A stretch of DNA of 64,000 nucleotides from Epithemia pelagica (Eukaryota; Bacillariophyta; Bacillariophyceae; Surirellales; Surirellaceae): the NCBI GenBank assembly GCA_946965045.2, contig OX337239.1, positions 3,185,268 through 3,249,267 of the forward strand, read 5' to 3'. A program made the position numbers and the translations under genes. The notes under the pieces were generated by a model. It searched no databases and was not told the origin of the DNA. It was given only the letters and a program-made list of their open reading frames with translations. Shown in pieces: positions 32,536 through 41,476 of the stretch (its first letter is position 1; the number at the start of each line of letters is the position of its first letter).

Positions 32536-33590
32536 AATTTGTGGTTGTTGTTGTTGTTGTTTTTCTTCTTCTTCGTTGGATTCTAATTGGTGTTGCTGCC
32601 TTGTCGTTCCGCACCAACACCAAGCTTGAATCTTCGTACGTATTAGACTTGAAAGGGCGATGCGATCCTTTCCATAACCAGTTCTCCACTACTCCAATCG
32701 GACGCATCGGGAGGAGTTGAATAAGGGTCCATCCTTCAATCCGTAGTACTGCACTCCTCGTCACGGTGGTCCGACTTTGAGCATTCGTTGCAAACATACG
32801 ACGTTTCCATTCAGAGCTGTCGTCATAAGTTTAATACCAGTTGCTGTAAAGCTCCGTACTTTTTTCGAGCCTCCACATTTTTATGTACTTCCAATGGGGC
32901 GACTTTGTTATCGATTCAGCACAGGTCCTTATGGTGTCATGTCGAGAAAGAGTCCACATATAATTGTCGACCAGACTGCCATGCGGTGCCACAACACAAA
33001 GAGATTTGCGTGGTCTTGTAGTATGGTGTTCTTTTTTCGTCCAGTGTGACAACGACAAATGCGGTTTGGTTGTTGTACTTTTGCTATGGGATTCCATCGT
33101 GGTTTCTTTCCTGGCTTGCGCTGTTGCGGCGACACTGGGCTGTAGGAGCACTTCCCACATACAAGTCCAACGCCAAAAGAGAGACATGTCTTCACACCGT
33201 CGTCAGATCGGTCCATGGAGATCCACAATAGCAGTTTGCAGAGTACAAAGTATAGCCACTTTCCCATGGCACTATCACGGAGGAAGGAAAAAAAGACCAT
33301 GGCAGTGCTGCGGTATCCCCACCAACCACCTCGTGTCCAAGTATGGCTTGCTGGATTGTCCATGCGAGCAAACAAACGGCAAACATCTGGATTCTAAATG
33401 ACAGCACTTGTGGTGCATACATGAGTATAACACTTTGGTCCTCCACTGTTGAAGTCCAGTGGAGGAGGACAATCTTTGTTACAAAAAGCACAATAGTGGC
33501 CGTATGGTGCTGATTGCTGATTTTGTCGTTTCAATAACACTTTGGTACTCTACGTTGCACGTCCAGTGGAGGAGGACACAAGAATGGCCG
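32536..33590 (+). repeat. Duplicated intergenic region between K4 and block H copy 3
   Basis: 32536-33010 recurs at 39935-40430 and 58500-58930 (shared GTAAAGCT, CGAGCCTCCACAT, AATGGGGCGACTTTGT, GAGAAAG-GTCCA). A + strand frame with EPPH and PPMGRLCDRFS-like text is partly kept. A second repeat, 33432-33470, recurs at 33538-33576 and contains a 10-bp perfect inverted repeat TCCTCCACTG/CAGTGGAGGA. No gene is supported. Confidence 0.5.
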
Positions 33591-33680
33591 TGCTGATCTT
33601 TTTTTGTCGTTTCAGTAGCGGCGCGCGTGCGGCAGCTGGAAGAATAGACTATTCTTCCCTTTGTTTTTTGTCGTTATAAT

Positions 33681-33798
33681 AGATCTTCCCCCAAACTGTG
33701 ATGTGGAGTCCCCCCCCCGAAGTCTGTGGAGTCCCTTCCAAATCTTGGTCGCGGAATGAGGACAGGAATGGCTCGCAGGCGCGCCGACCGAGACGAGC
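33681..33798 (+). repeat. Block H, copy 3
   Basis: Uninterrupted copy except for a C-rich run (33709-33718) in place of GCCCGCCCTCCCCC. It keeps CTTCCAAATCTTGGTCGCGG and the GGCGCGCC site. Confidence 0.8.
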
Positions 33799-34739
33799 CC
33801 TGTCACTCTAAAATATCGATTGATGTCGCCAAAAGACGACCACTCTTTAATAGAACCTACTGCTACACTCAATGGGAAACAAGGCATCTACGGTATCATC
33901 CCAACGGCAACGGCGTTCGATCCACGGCCATGGCAGCCAAAGAATGATCATCCCAATTGGCAGTCTAAACTCATGGCAGGTATTCCTTGGGAAACATCCA
34001 ACCACACTCCCACTAGCGCAGCAGACGGACCCATAGTATGCATAGCGCAACCTGCCCGTGCTTTTTGTAAAAGACGCCTAGCCAGGTTGCCAACGTCGAC
34101 AGTTTGCAAGCACCGTATCTAGTCATGTCAGCAGCAAGTGGCCTTGGCCTTTTCATCCGTTGTATTACTGGGGTTCTTCGCGAGAGACACCACGACCCAT
34201 GGCAAAAATTGCAGGATGACGAAACTGACCTGAGCCAGTACCATGACAACGACCGGTACCCGTCATGACCATCGACCAGCAGCAGAAGAAGTAGCAGGAT
34301 GGAACAACAAGAGCAGTGCCAACAACAACAGCTCGGTCGACGAAACAACAACAGCTCGGTCGAACCAAGTTCCTTCCCAGACGACTCGCATCACTGCCCA
34401 GGTCTCCATCCACGGCCTGTGCGCAGTGTCGTTGCTTCTCGGTCGATTGGGTATTCGTTGATGGGAACCAACAACCAGACAGACTGTGAAGCCTTCATTG
34501 CATTGTTGGGTATTCCATGGCATTGTGATTGGGATGTATGGAAATGCCAAACAAAACCCGACCATACTGTACTCCACCACCCATTGCAAGTGACATCCGC
34601 AACAACCACAAAAGATCTGACACGAATCCACACGACCTTCATGGCTGTTACGGGCATTCTCCGTTGACGCTTCATGGCCTGCAGCTATAACTTTCTTCTT
34701 GTTCGGTACTAAAGGGACTCTTCTTGTCGCCACCAGAAA
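33799..34739 (+). repeat. Block D, copy 2
   Basis: Very close to 19783-20733: the same GAAACAAGGCATC, GACGAAACAACAACAGCTCG and CAGACAGACTGTGAAGCCTT stretches in the same order. Similarity stops abruptly at 34739, where the K2 and K11 versions continue, so a deletion joins it to 34740-35380. Confidence 0.75.
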
Positions 34740-35382
34740 ATCGGTCATTCTTTACCCACCAAACTCCCTCGAGATGGTCTGCCCAACGACCCCACAGTGC
34801 CCGTGCGCAATCATTGTTTGTGATGAGTCTCTCTCGACCGACCAAGTGGTCCCAGCAGTTGGTCGTCTTCCCAAAAACAGCCTAGCGCTAATAGATGAGC
34901 AACAAGAACTGGGAGCGAATCCTCGTCTGATTTACCGCATTCGTCTTCAACATGAGGAAAGTTACGTAATTATGGGTACGAGAAATCTCTTGTTTCTTGT
35001 AAGTGTACATCATCATCCCGTGGGTCCTTCTGTAAGAAGAGTAGTCGTGGTTATCGAAAGCAGAGACTTGGATTGCAAAAAAATCCTCTAGTCATGAGCG
35101 CCCACGGAGAACCTATGGATGCAACACAAGGAGACAGAGAAATGGATAGGAACCATCTGTCTCGCCATGAGGTTTATTTCGATATCCAAAACCTTTCATG
35201 GAGCTCCAAACGTGATCTTTTTCACTGCGTGGATATTGTCACGATTTGATGTCTCGTGACGAAAGCTCCTACCCCTCTTTGGTCCATCCATTTCGTGCAG
35301 TCAGTCGTGCTTCCAGTCCGCACCCATCAAAATCACAACAGAGCAAACCTACGTGCCTCTTATAAGACAGTGTCTCGGTCCC
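34740..35382 (+). other. Intergenic region upstream of K5
   Basis: Resembles 21080-21720 before K2 (shared GAGATGGTCTGCCCAA, CAGCAGTTGGTCGTCTTCCC, GACTTGGATTGCAAA, AAAGCTCCTACCCCTC). It leads into the class I promoter. No gene supported. Confidence 0.5.
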
Positions 35383-35400
35383 CATAATTTCTGCAGTTGA
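35383..35400 (+). promoter_or_regulatory. Class I Kelch promoter motif, K5
   Basis: CATAATTTCTGCAGTTGA, a variant with one base lost in the ATAAAT box, 13 bp before the K5 ATG. Confidence 0.45.
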
Positions 35401-35413
35401 AACATTTGCAACC

Positions 35414-36628
35414 ATGACCACAACACTGAAAGAACAAGCATGGCAGTCGGGTCTTGTCCTTTCGGACGAGACAGCAGAATGGAATGAAAACAACTGGCCT
35501 CACCTCGAGGGTGGATGGCGTTCGCTTCATGCTACGGTTGTACTCCATCATCCCGATAAGAACGACGACAACAACAACAACAGGCGACAAACGGTCATCG
35601 TGTTGGGTGGATGGCAACAAGGCCAAAATGATGTCAGTTCCGTTTTTGTATTAAATTTAGCAGAATCAAACAATCAGTGGCGAGAAGGGCCATCCATGAA
35701 CAAGGTACGTTCTGGACATGCCGCGGTTGTGTGCAATGGAGGGGTCTACGTGATGGGAGGATACATGATGAGAGGATACAATCGAGCATATTTAGATTGC
35801 ATGGAACGAATCGATGTCAGTGATTTGCTGAAGGCATCCTTAACACCAAGCAGCACACATGAGAGCCATTGGACGACATAAAACTGTCGTTTATCAACAG
35901 GCCGACGTGGATGTTGTGCTCTTGCGGTTAACAACCGATGCATCGTCGTAATGGGTGGCAACAACGATCATTATTTGTCGTCGGTGGAAATTATAGATAC
36001 AAACAACCACACTCTCGTTGCGGGACCAAACATGACTGTTCCACGACAAGGGTGTACCGGTGCGGTTATTGGACACCGCATCTTTGTCGTTGGAGGCCAA
36101 AACGAGGACGATAATCTTGACTCGGTGGAGTATTTGGACTTTGCAGAGGAGAGAAGAGACGACTCTTTGACGACAGTCATTTCCTTCTTGTCGGCTTGGA
36201 CCACTCACTCTGAATTGGTGCTTTCCAGCCGTCGAGCTTATTGCGCAATGGTAGCCGTGGGATCTTGTCTGGTGGTGGCGGGAGAACACACCTCAACTGT
36301 GGAAGTCTTGGATACGCACCACAACCGCGTGTGGAATCTTCCACCATTCGTGGATTACCGCAGTGGCTGCAGTATGGTGGCTGTTGCCAATCGAGTTGCC
36401 GTCATTGGTGGATGGTGCAATCCTTCCTGTGCGACATTCCCATTAATGGACAAGAATACGTGGTGTTTTCGTCGTCTCCGTGATCAGCAGCTTAACGCAT
36501 GGTGCCAGTTCCGGGATGGAATGGATTTCCGACATGTTCATATTTCACCCTTCTCCACCTCAACATCAGCTAATAAACGAGCAAGGCCCGATACACGCCA
36601 TGGTGATGAAGGCAAGGATGAAACTTGA
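35414..36628 (+). pseudogene. K5: Kelch-repeat gene with one in-frame stop
   Basis: 405 codons in one frame from ATG 35414 (MTTTLKEQAWQSGLVLSDET) to TGA 36626. TAA at 35879-35881 interrupts it between blades 2 and 3, where intact copies have Leu in WTTLTCRLS or WTTLNCRLS. After the stop, blades 3-6 and the tail NKRARPDTRHGDEGKDET follow in frame. The blade-2 loop holds a 15-bp duplication (35750-35764 and 35765-35779) giving VMGGYMMRGY. Blade 5 lacks a few residues (VVAGEHTSTVEVLD). A truncated two-blade product is possible, but no stable propeller would form. Confidence 0.88.
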
Positions 36629-36702
36629 AGTGGGCATCACGTTGCATTAATGTCACCTACAATGGTGAAATTATCAAATAATCATTTTGATCTCAAACAT
36701 AT

Positions 36703-37071
36703 TTATTTATTGTCTGCTACCTGTGGAATTATGATGTGAATCCCTGTAGTAGAAATGAAATCATTAATGATGCTATACGGCATGTCTAGGAGAACGCGAC
36801 TGTTCCAAAACGACAAAACAATGTCATGGATTATGCAGAGTTTTGCGCTGTGTTGAGTGCTATTTTTGTCGTATTGTTGAGTCCTTTGGCAGTCCCTGCG
36901 GTATTTCTCCGTGGCAAGTAATACTCCCTCGCACCACCCGTTTCCATCCTTGGAATGCATCGTCTCCGTGTCCACATAACAGGGAGACACTCTGGTGACT
37001 GTGGAGACAGACAGAGGCGCGCTATGCTCGGAGCTACCTTGATCTAACCAAGCCTCAATGACGGTGAGCAT
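36703..37071 (-). CDS. Unidentified reverse-strand protein, convergent with K5
   Basis: 122 codons reading MLTVIEAWLDQGSSEHSAPL, with STQHSAKLCIIHDIVLSFWN and ending HIIIPQVADNK. The composition is protein-like. Upstream on the same strand, protein-like text continues in another frame (ADVRFLVGVEFHSLGDIVVV, about 37257-37198) toward the Thr-rich frame at 37289-37636, so these may be exons or fragments of one gene. The part near 37035-37210 recurs at 63178-63376. The family is not recognised. Confidence 0.4.
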   Translation of the reverse strand: MLTVIEAWLDQGSSEHSAPLSVSTVTRVSPCYVDTETMHSKDGNGWCEGVLLATEKYRRDCQRTQQYDKNSTQHSAKLCIIHDIVLSFWNSRVLLDMPYSIINDFISTTGIHIIIPQVADNK

Positions 37072-37288
37072 TTGCTCTGGCTACGGTTGATTGTTCTCTT
37101 GCCTTGAGAAAGTGGTGGTCTGAACAGGGGTCAATGGTTCGGACGTTAATGGCAAAAAGGGTTGTGGGTAAGTAAACATCTGGGAAACGTTGTGTGTGGG
37201 ACTGCCTCAACAACCACTATGTCCCCGAGCGAGTGGAATTCAACACCAACCAAGAATCGGACATCTGCACCAGTGCCACTTGCGAGTG

Positions 37289-37636
37289 TCAGAGTGGTGG
37301 TGTGGATGTTGCCGGTTGCCAGTTGTTGTGGTTTGGGTGGTTGAGACTTTGTCGTTTTGTCTTCAAGGTCCTGCTGCTATTGTCTTGAGGCAGGGCTGCA
37401 GTCGTCGTCATCATGCTAGTCATCATGGTTGCTTGATGAAGCCAGGGAAAAGCTTGACTGGTGGTGGTTGTTGTACCACTCGTTGTTCTACCACAGCTGA
37501 GTGACTGTTGACCACACTCGAGGCTTGTTCCAATCCTGTACATTCCTGACCCATCCGCAGATGCACCCGTCCACAATTGGCCTTGTTCATTCCGAAGGCT
37601 GGTTTCTCTTTGTTGTCGTGACAGTGGGGTCCTCAT
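37289..37636 (-). CDS. Thr/Ser-rich unidentified protein, copy 2
   Basis: 115 codons homologous to 23538-23981 (GMYRIGTSLECGQQSLSCGR, PWLHQAT, RQSLNHP), with in-frame length differences. The N-terminal parts differ completely (MRTPLSRQQRETSLRNEQGQ here). Start and end are uncertain; it may be spliced or frameshifted to the 37257-37198 segment. Confidence 0.45.
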   Translation of the reverse strand: MRTPLSRQQRETSLRNEQGQLWTGASADGSGMYRIGTSLECGQQSLSCGRTTSGTTTTTSQAFPWLHQATMMTSMMTTTAALPQDNSSRTLKTKRQSLNHPNHNNWQPATSTPPL

Positions 37637-37941
37637 CTGGTTTGGCTCTATAAAAGGCTGTGGATCGTTTTGACATGAGGATGCTTCGACGCCTTGTTCT
37701 TGTGGATGTTGTCCATCGTTTGGTTTTGGGAACAGACGCGCATCTTTTGGGGAAAGATACGCTGTGCTTGCTGTGGTCCTGTCATGAAGTCTATGTGCGA
37801 TATCGTACGTACGACAGACGCTCTCTGGGCTCTAAAGCTTCCACGTGTATTGTACTGTAAGAGTCCTCTCGCTTCCATCCATCGATCCATGTAATACCAA
37901 AACAACTCACAACAGCCGCAAAAGCACTCTTCTGTGATCCA
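37637..37941 (+). promoter_or_regulatory. K6 upstream region, class I/II hybrid
   Basis: TATAAAAGG at 37651-37659 looks like a TATA box, but lies about 320 bp from the K6 ATG. The region shares GTCATGAAGTCTATGTGCGA and AAGCTTCCACGTGT with the class II promoters of K4 and K10, yet it ends in a class I motif. Confidence 0.45.
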
Positions 37942-37957
37942 CATAAATTCTGCAGTC
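37942..37957 (+). promoter_or_regulatory. Class I Kelch promoter motif, K6
   Basis: CATAAATTCTGCAGTC, consensus form, 15 bp before the K6 ATG. Confidence 0.5.
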
Positions 37958-37972
37958 AAAACGTTTGGAAGC

Positions 37973-39130
37973 ATGCCCATGACATTGAAAGAACAAGCAT
38001 GGCAGTCGGGCCTTGTCCTGTTAGACGAGACACCTGAATGGAATTTCGAGGACTGGCCTCCTCTTGCGGGTGGATGGCGAGAGCGTCATGCTTCGGTCGT
38101 ACTAGATCATCCCGATACGGAGAACGACAACAACAACAAGAAACAAACGGTCGTCGTGTTGGGAGGATATCAACAAGGCCAAGGCGATGTCAATTCCGTT
38201 CTGCTATTGAATCTGGTAGACCCAAACAAGCAGTGGCGAGAAGGGCCACCCACGAACAAGAGTCGTCGTGGACATGCCGCTGTTGTGTGTAATGGAGGCA
38301 TCTACGTGATTGGAGGATACAATGGAAATTCACGTCTGGATTGCATAGAATGCATTGATGAAAACGACATATTACAATCATCCTTAACAACCACCACCAC
38401 CCAATGGACGACATTGAACTGTCGATTATCAACGAAACGAGGAGGATGCTGTGCTGTCGCAGTTCTCAATCGATTCATTGTTTTAATGGGAGGACGCAAC
38501 GGTGGGCAACACTTGTCGTCGGTGGACATTATGGATACCAGCAACCACATTGTCACTGCAGGACCATCCATGAATGTCCCTCGACAATTTTGTGCCAGTG
38601 CGGTCATTGGTCACCGCATCTTTGTCGTTGGAGGTCATAACTATAATGGCCATTTTGACTCAGTTGAGTACGTGGACTATGCAACACCCTGTGACAATGA
38701 TGAGACAAAAAAGAAGACTGGTTCAACATTCATTTCCTTATCGTCCACCTGGACCACTCATTCTGATTTAGTGCTTTCCAATGCACGATGTTCTTGTACA
38801 GTGGTTGCCGTGGGATCTTGTCTGGTTGTTGCAGGAGGATGGGGCAATTCAACCGTGGAAGTCTTGGATACGAACCGCAACCGCGTGTGGAATCTTCCAC
38901 CATTCGGAAATCACCGTGCTGGATGCAATATGGTGACTGTTGCCAATCAAGTTGCCGTTATAAGTGGCTTTGGCAATCCTTCCTGTGCAACATTTGGAAT
39001 AATCGACAAGAATACGTGGTGTTTTCGTCGTCTCTGTGAACAGCAGCCCAACGGATGGTGTCTTTTGGGGGGAGGAATGAATATCCAACATGCTGATATT
39101 TCGAGCAAGGCCCGAGACACGCCGTGGTGA
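37973..39130 (+). CDS. K6: Kelch-repeat protein, shortened tail
   Basis: 385 residues from ATG 37973 (MPMTLKEQAWQSGLVLLDET). The six blades are complete. Distinctive features are IYVIGGYNGNSRLDCIECID in blade 2, a four-residue gap in TTTTQWTTLNCRLS, and FGIIDKNTWCF in blade 6. Relative to K4, about 32-34 bp are deleted just after ADIS (near 39103), shifting the frame so the protein ends SKARDTPW instead of the FSTSTSAHKRAR tail. The propeller should be unaffected; loss of the basic tail could change localisation or partner choice. Confidence 0.88.
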   Translation: MPMTLKEQAWQSGLVLLDETPEWNFEDWPPLAGGWRERHASVVLDHPDTENDNNNKKQTVVVLGGYQQGQGDVNSVLLLNLVDPNKQWREGPPTNKSRRGHAAVVCNGGIYVIGGYNGNSRLDCIECIDENDILQSSLTTTTTQWTTLNCRLSTKRGGCCAVAVLNRFIVLMGGRNGGQHLSSVDIMDTSNHIVTAGPSMNVPRQFCASAVIGHRIFVVGGHNYNGHFDSVEYVDYATPCDNDETKKKTGSTFISLSSTWTTHSDLVLSNARCSCTVVAVGSCLVVAGGWGNSTVEVLDTNRNRVWNLPPFGNHRAGCNMVTVANQVAVISGFGNPSCATFGIIDKNTWCFRRLCEQQPNGWCLLGGGMNIQHADISSKARDTPW

Positions 39131-39719
39131 TGAAGGGAAGGATGGAACTTGAAATTTGCAACGTATTGCATGTATGTCGTAACAATAGTGGAATTATAGC
39201 ATTATCATATTACTCTCAAACAGTAGTTGTAGTGTTTTCTTGATGATATTGCGACCTATAGAGATATCATGTACACCGTTGTACTAGTAGAAAACGAAAG
39301 TTACACCATCCGGCATGACACCGCAAACGGCAGTGGAGCCAGGCTTTGGGTAAAGATGTCCATGGTACCATGCCTCTCTGCTGTTGAATGGGTCGAGTAA
39401 TCATGCTGTGGAAGATAATGGTTGCGTGCCTGAAACACTTGGGCGCAGTGACTCGTTTGGACGGTCGTCTTCGTTCCGACCATGCGTTGAATTGTGAGGT
39501 CCGGTCCTTCTATGGCCCATGCCTGCGTGAGACAGTACCACGTCGCTCGATGCTTGTGGTTTCGCGTGACAGGAAATTTGCAAATCCTTTGGAATTTTTG
39601 TTACCGAAGTGTTCGATATTTCCTACACTACAGCAACTCGTCTTTATGAAGTCTTTATCATGAGGTTGGCAATTTGCTTGCGTCAATACAGCAATTAGTC
39701 TCTCCGTATTAGTAGCTCG
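39131..39719 (+). repeat. Kelch 3' flank, class B, copy after K6
   Basis: Close copy of the flank after K4, with the remnant of the original tail codons (GATGAAGGGAAGGATGGAAC) now downstream of the shifted stop. Confidence 0.75.
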
Positions 39720-40118
39720 TTGACAGTCCATGGGTATCGGTCCATGGGGATCAACAAGAACAATCGTAGTGTGCAAAGTTATGTCTTGCCCCTCGATGCC
39801 AGTTCCGTCGAAACCTTGTTGCACGATTACAACACTGTCGAACAGCAGCGTTGGACATTGACCAGTACAAGCTTTGTGCCTCGTAAAACACCACAAAACC
39901 ACGACCCGCGCCGATCATGTCTTGGCTGTAGTCTACTAGAACTTGTTGTTGTTCTTCTTCTTGTTCGCTGGATTCTGGTTGGTTTTGCTGCCTTGTCGTT
40001 CCACACCAACATCCAGTTTGAATCTTCGTATGTAGACTTGAAAGGGCGATGCGACCCTTTCCCAGAATTATTTCTTCACTCTTCACTACTCCAATCGGGC
40101 GCGTCGGGAGGGAACTGA
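39720..40118 (+). pseudogene. ETLLHD family remnant, copy 2
   Basis: 132 open codons starting MTVHGYRSMGINKNNRSVQS, with LPLDASSVETLLHDYNTVEQ and TSTSFVPRK, then a hydrophobic stretch LELVVVLLLVRWILVGFAAL. It is the longest open copy of this type, but the sequence after TSFVPRK differs from the 62615 copy. Unidentified. Confidence 0.4.
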
Positions 40119-40532
40119 ATAGCGTTCCATACTTCAATCCATAGTACTGCGCTCCTCGTCACCGTGGTCCGACTTTTAGCATTCGTTGCAAACCATGGTT
40201 GGGGAGTGGAATGCTCCTCCACTCTTTTGTCTTGGTTGAGGATCATCCTGGATGCAAGTTGTATGCCATTCGCTGTCAAGCTAGGTACTTTTGTCGAGCC
40301 TCCACATTTGGATGTACCTCCAATGGGGCGACTTTGTGATCGATTCAGCAGGTCCTCATGGTATCATGTCGAGAAAGGGTCCACATAATTGGCGACCAGA
40401 CTGCCATGCGGTGCGTGGTCTTGCTGTTGGGGTTGATACTGATCCACTAATAGTCGGTCAATACTGGAGGAGGATTTTCGTTCCACGAAAGACATGTGGA
40501 TGAGGAAGCATACCATCGTCCTAGTGCTCTTC

Positions 40533-40568
<36 letters not shown>

Positions 40569-40799
40569 GTTGCACTTGACCTCCTGTTGCGAATCGAAAG
40601 CCAAGGTACGATTTCTAGCTTGTTGCGATGAAAGTTGTCGTTGAGTATGTTCATCTTGCTAGAGTCTTCTTTAGAGTCTTTCTCGACGGGAGATGTGAGA
40701 GCAAATCACAGCAGAAAACGCTGCCAGAAGGCGCGAAAACGACGGCGACAGACACATTGTGGATTGTGGTATCTTTTCTTGTCGTTCGTTTCAATATGA
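40119..40799 (+). repeat. Duplicated intergenic region with TTG microsatellite
   Basis: Matches 58580-59334. It includes a (TTG)n tract of about 12 units at 40533-40567; the paralogue near 59063-59085 has about 7. No gene supported. Confidence 0.6.
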
Positions 40800-40856
40800 A
40801 TATTCCCCCAAACTGATGTGGAGTCCCTTTCCCCAAAGTCTGGAGTCCCTTCCAAA
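40800..40856 (+). repeat. Block H, copy 4, left part
   Basis: ATTCCCCCAAACTGATGTGG through GGAGTCCCTTCCAAA. The block is then broken by the transposase-bearing element and resumes at 45024. Confidence 0.8.
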
Positions 40857-41476
40857 GACTTTATAGGGGGAAGTCGCAGAAGAGGAGGGGAAAGAAAGGA
40901 AGAGAAAAAAGAAGAAGAAGAAGGAAAAAAGAAAAAAGAGGAAGAATTAGTGGTAAGATTCCCTTTGCTACGAACGTGCGATTGCCACCATCATATTATG
41001 ATCTCATTGGTTGATCCATTTGTCACTGCTTCTGGTCTGTGTGGGATGTGTGGTGACTACGTGTTGCTCCAATGTCCCGGTGGAGGGGGATTTGGCAGTT
41101 CCCTACGGTCGTTCTACGTATCTGGCTACGGTAAGTGCTGACACCGTGTGTCTTTTACCTATACAAAACATCGTCAGCCTCACATATGCCTTTGATCTCT
41201 GATTGTATTGCCTGTGCGAAGATATTGGCATACATTGTTTCCAGTATATCGCGCAATCATAGCTACGGCATGGACGAGAAGTTTTGCACAGTTTTTGTTA
41301 GTTCATTATTTTCTGATCGATGGTTTTCTCACTACTGTTGTTGTTGTCGTCGTTGTTGTTGTTATATCTCTTGAATCTTTGTCTTAAAGTGTCTGGCCTC
41401 CATGGTAAGTCGCGACTGTTGGCTGTTGATGCTGTGTTGATTTTTGCTGCTCTCTAACCGATGTTGTTGTTGTGTT

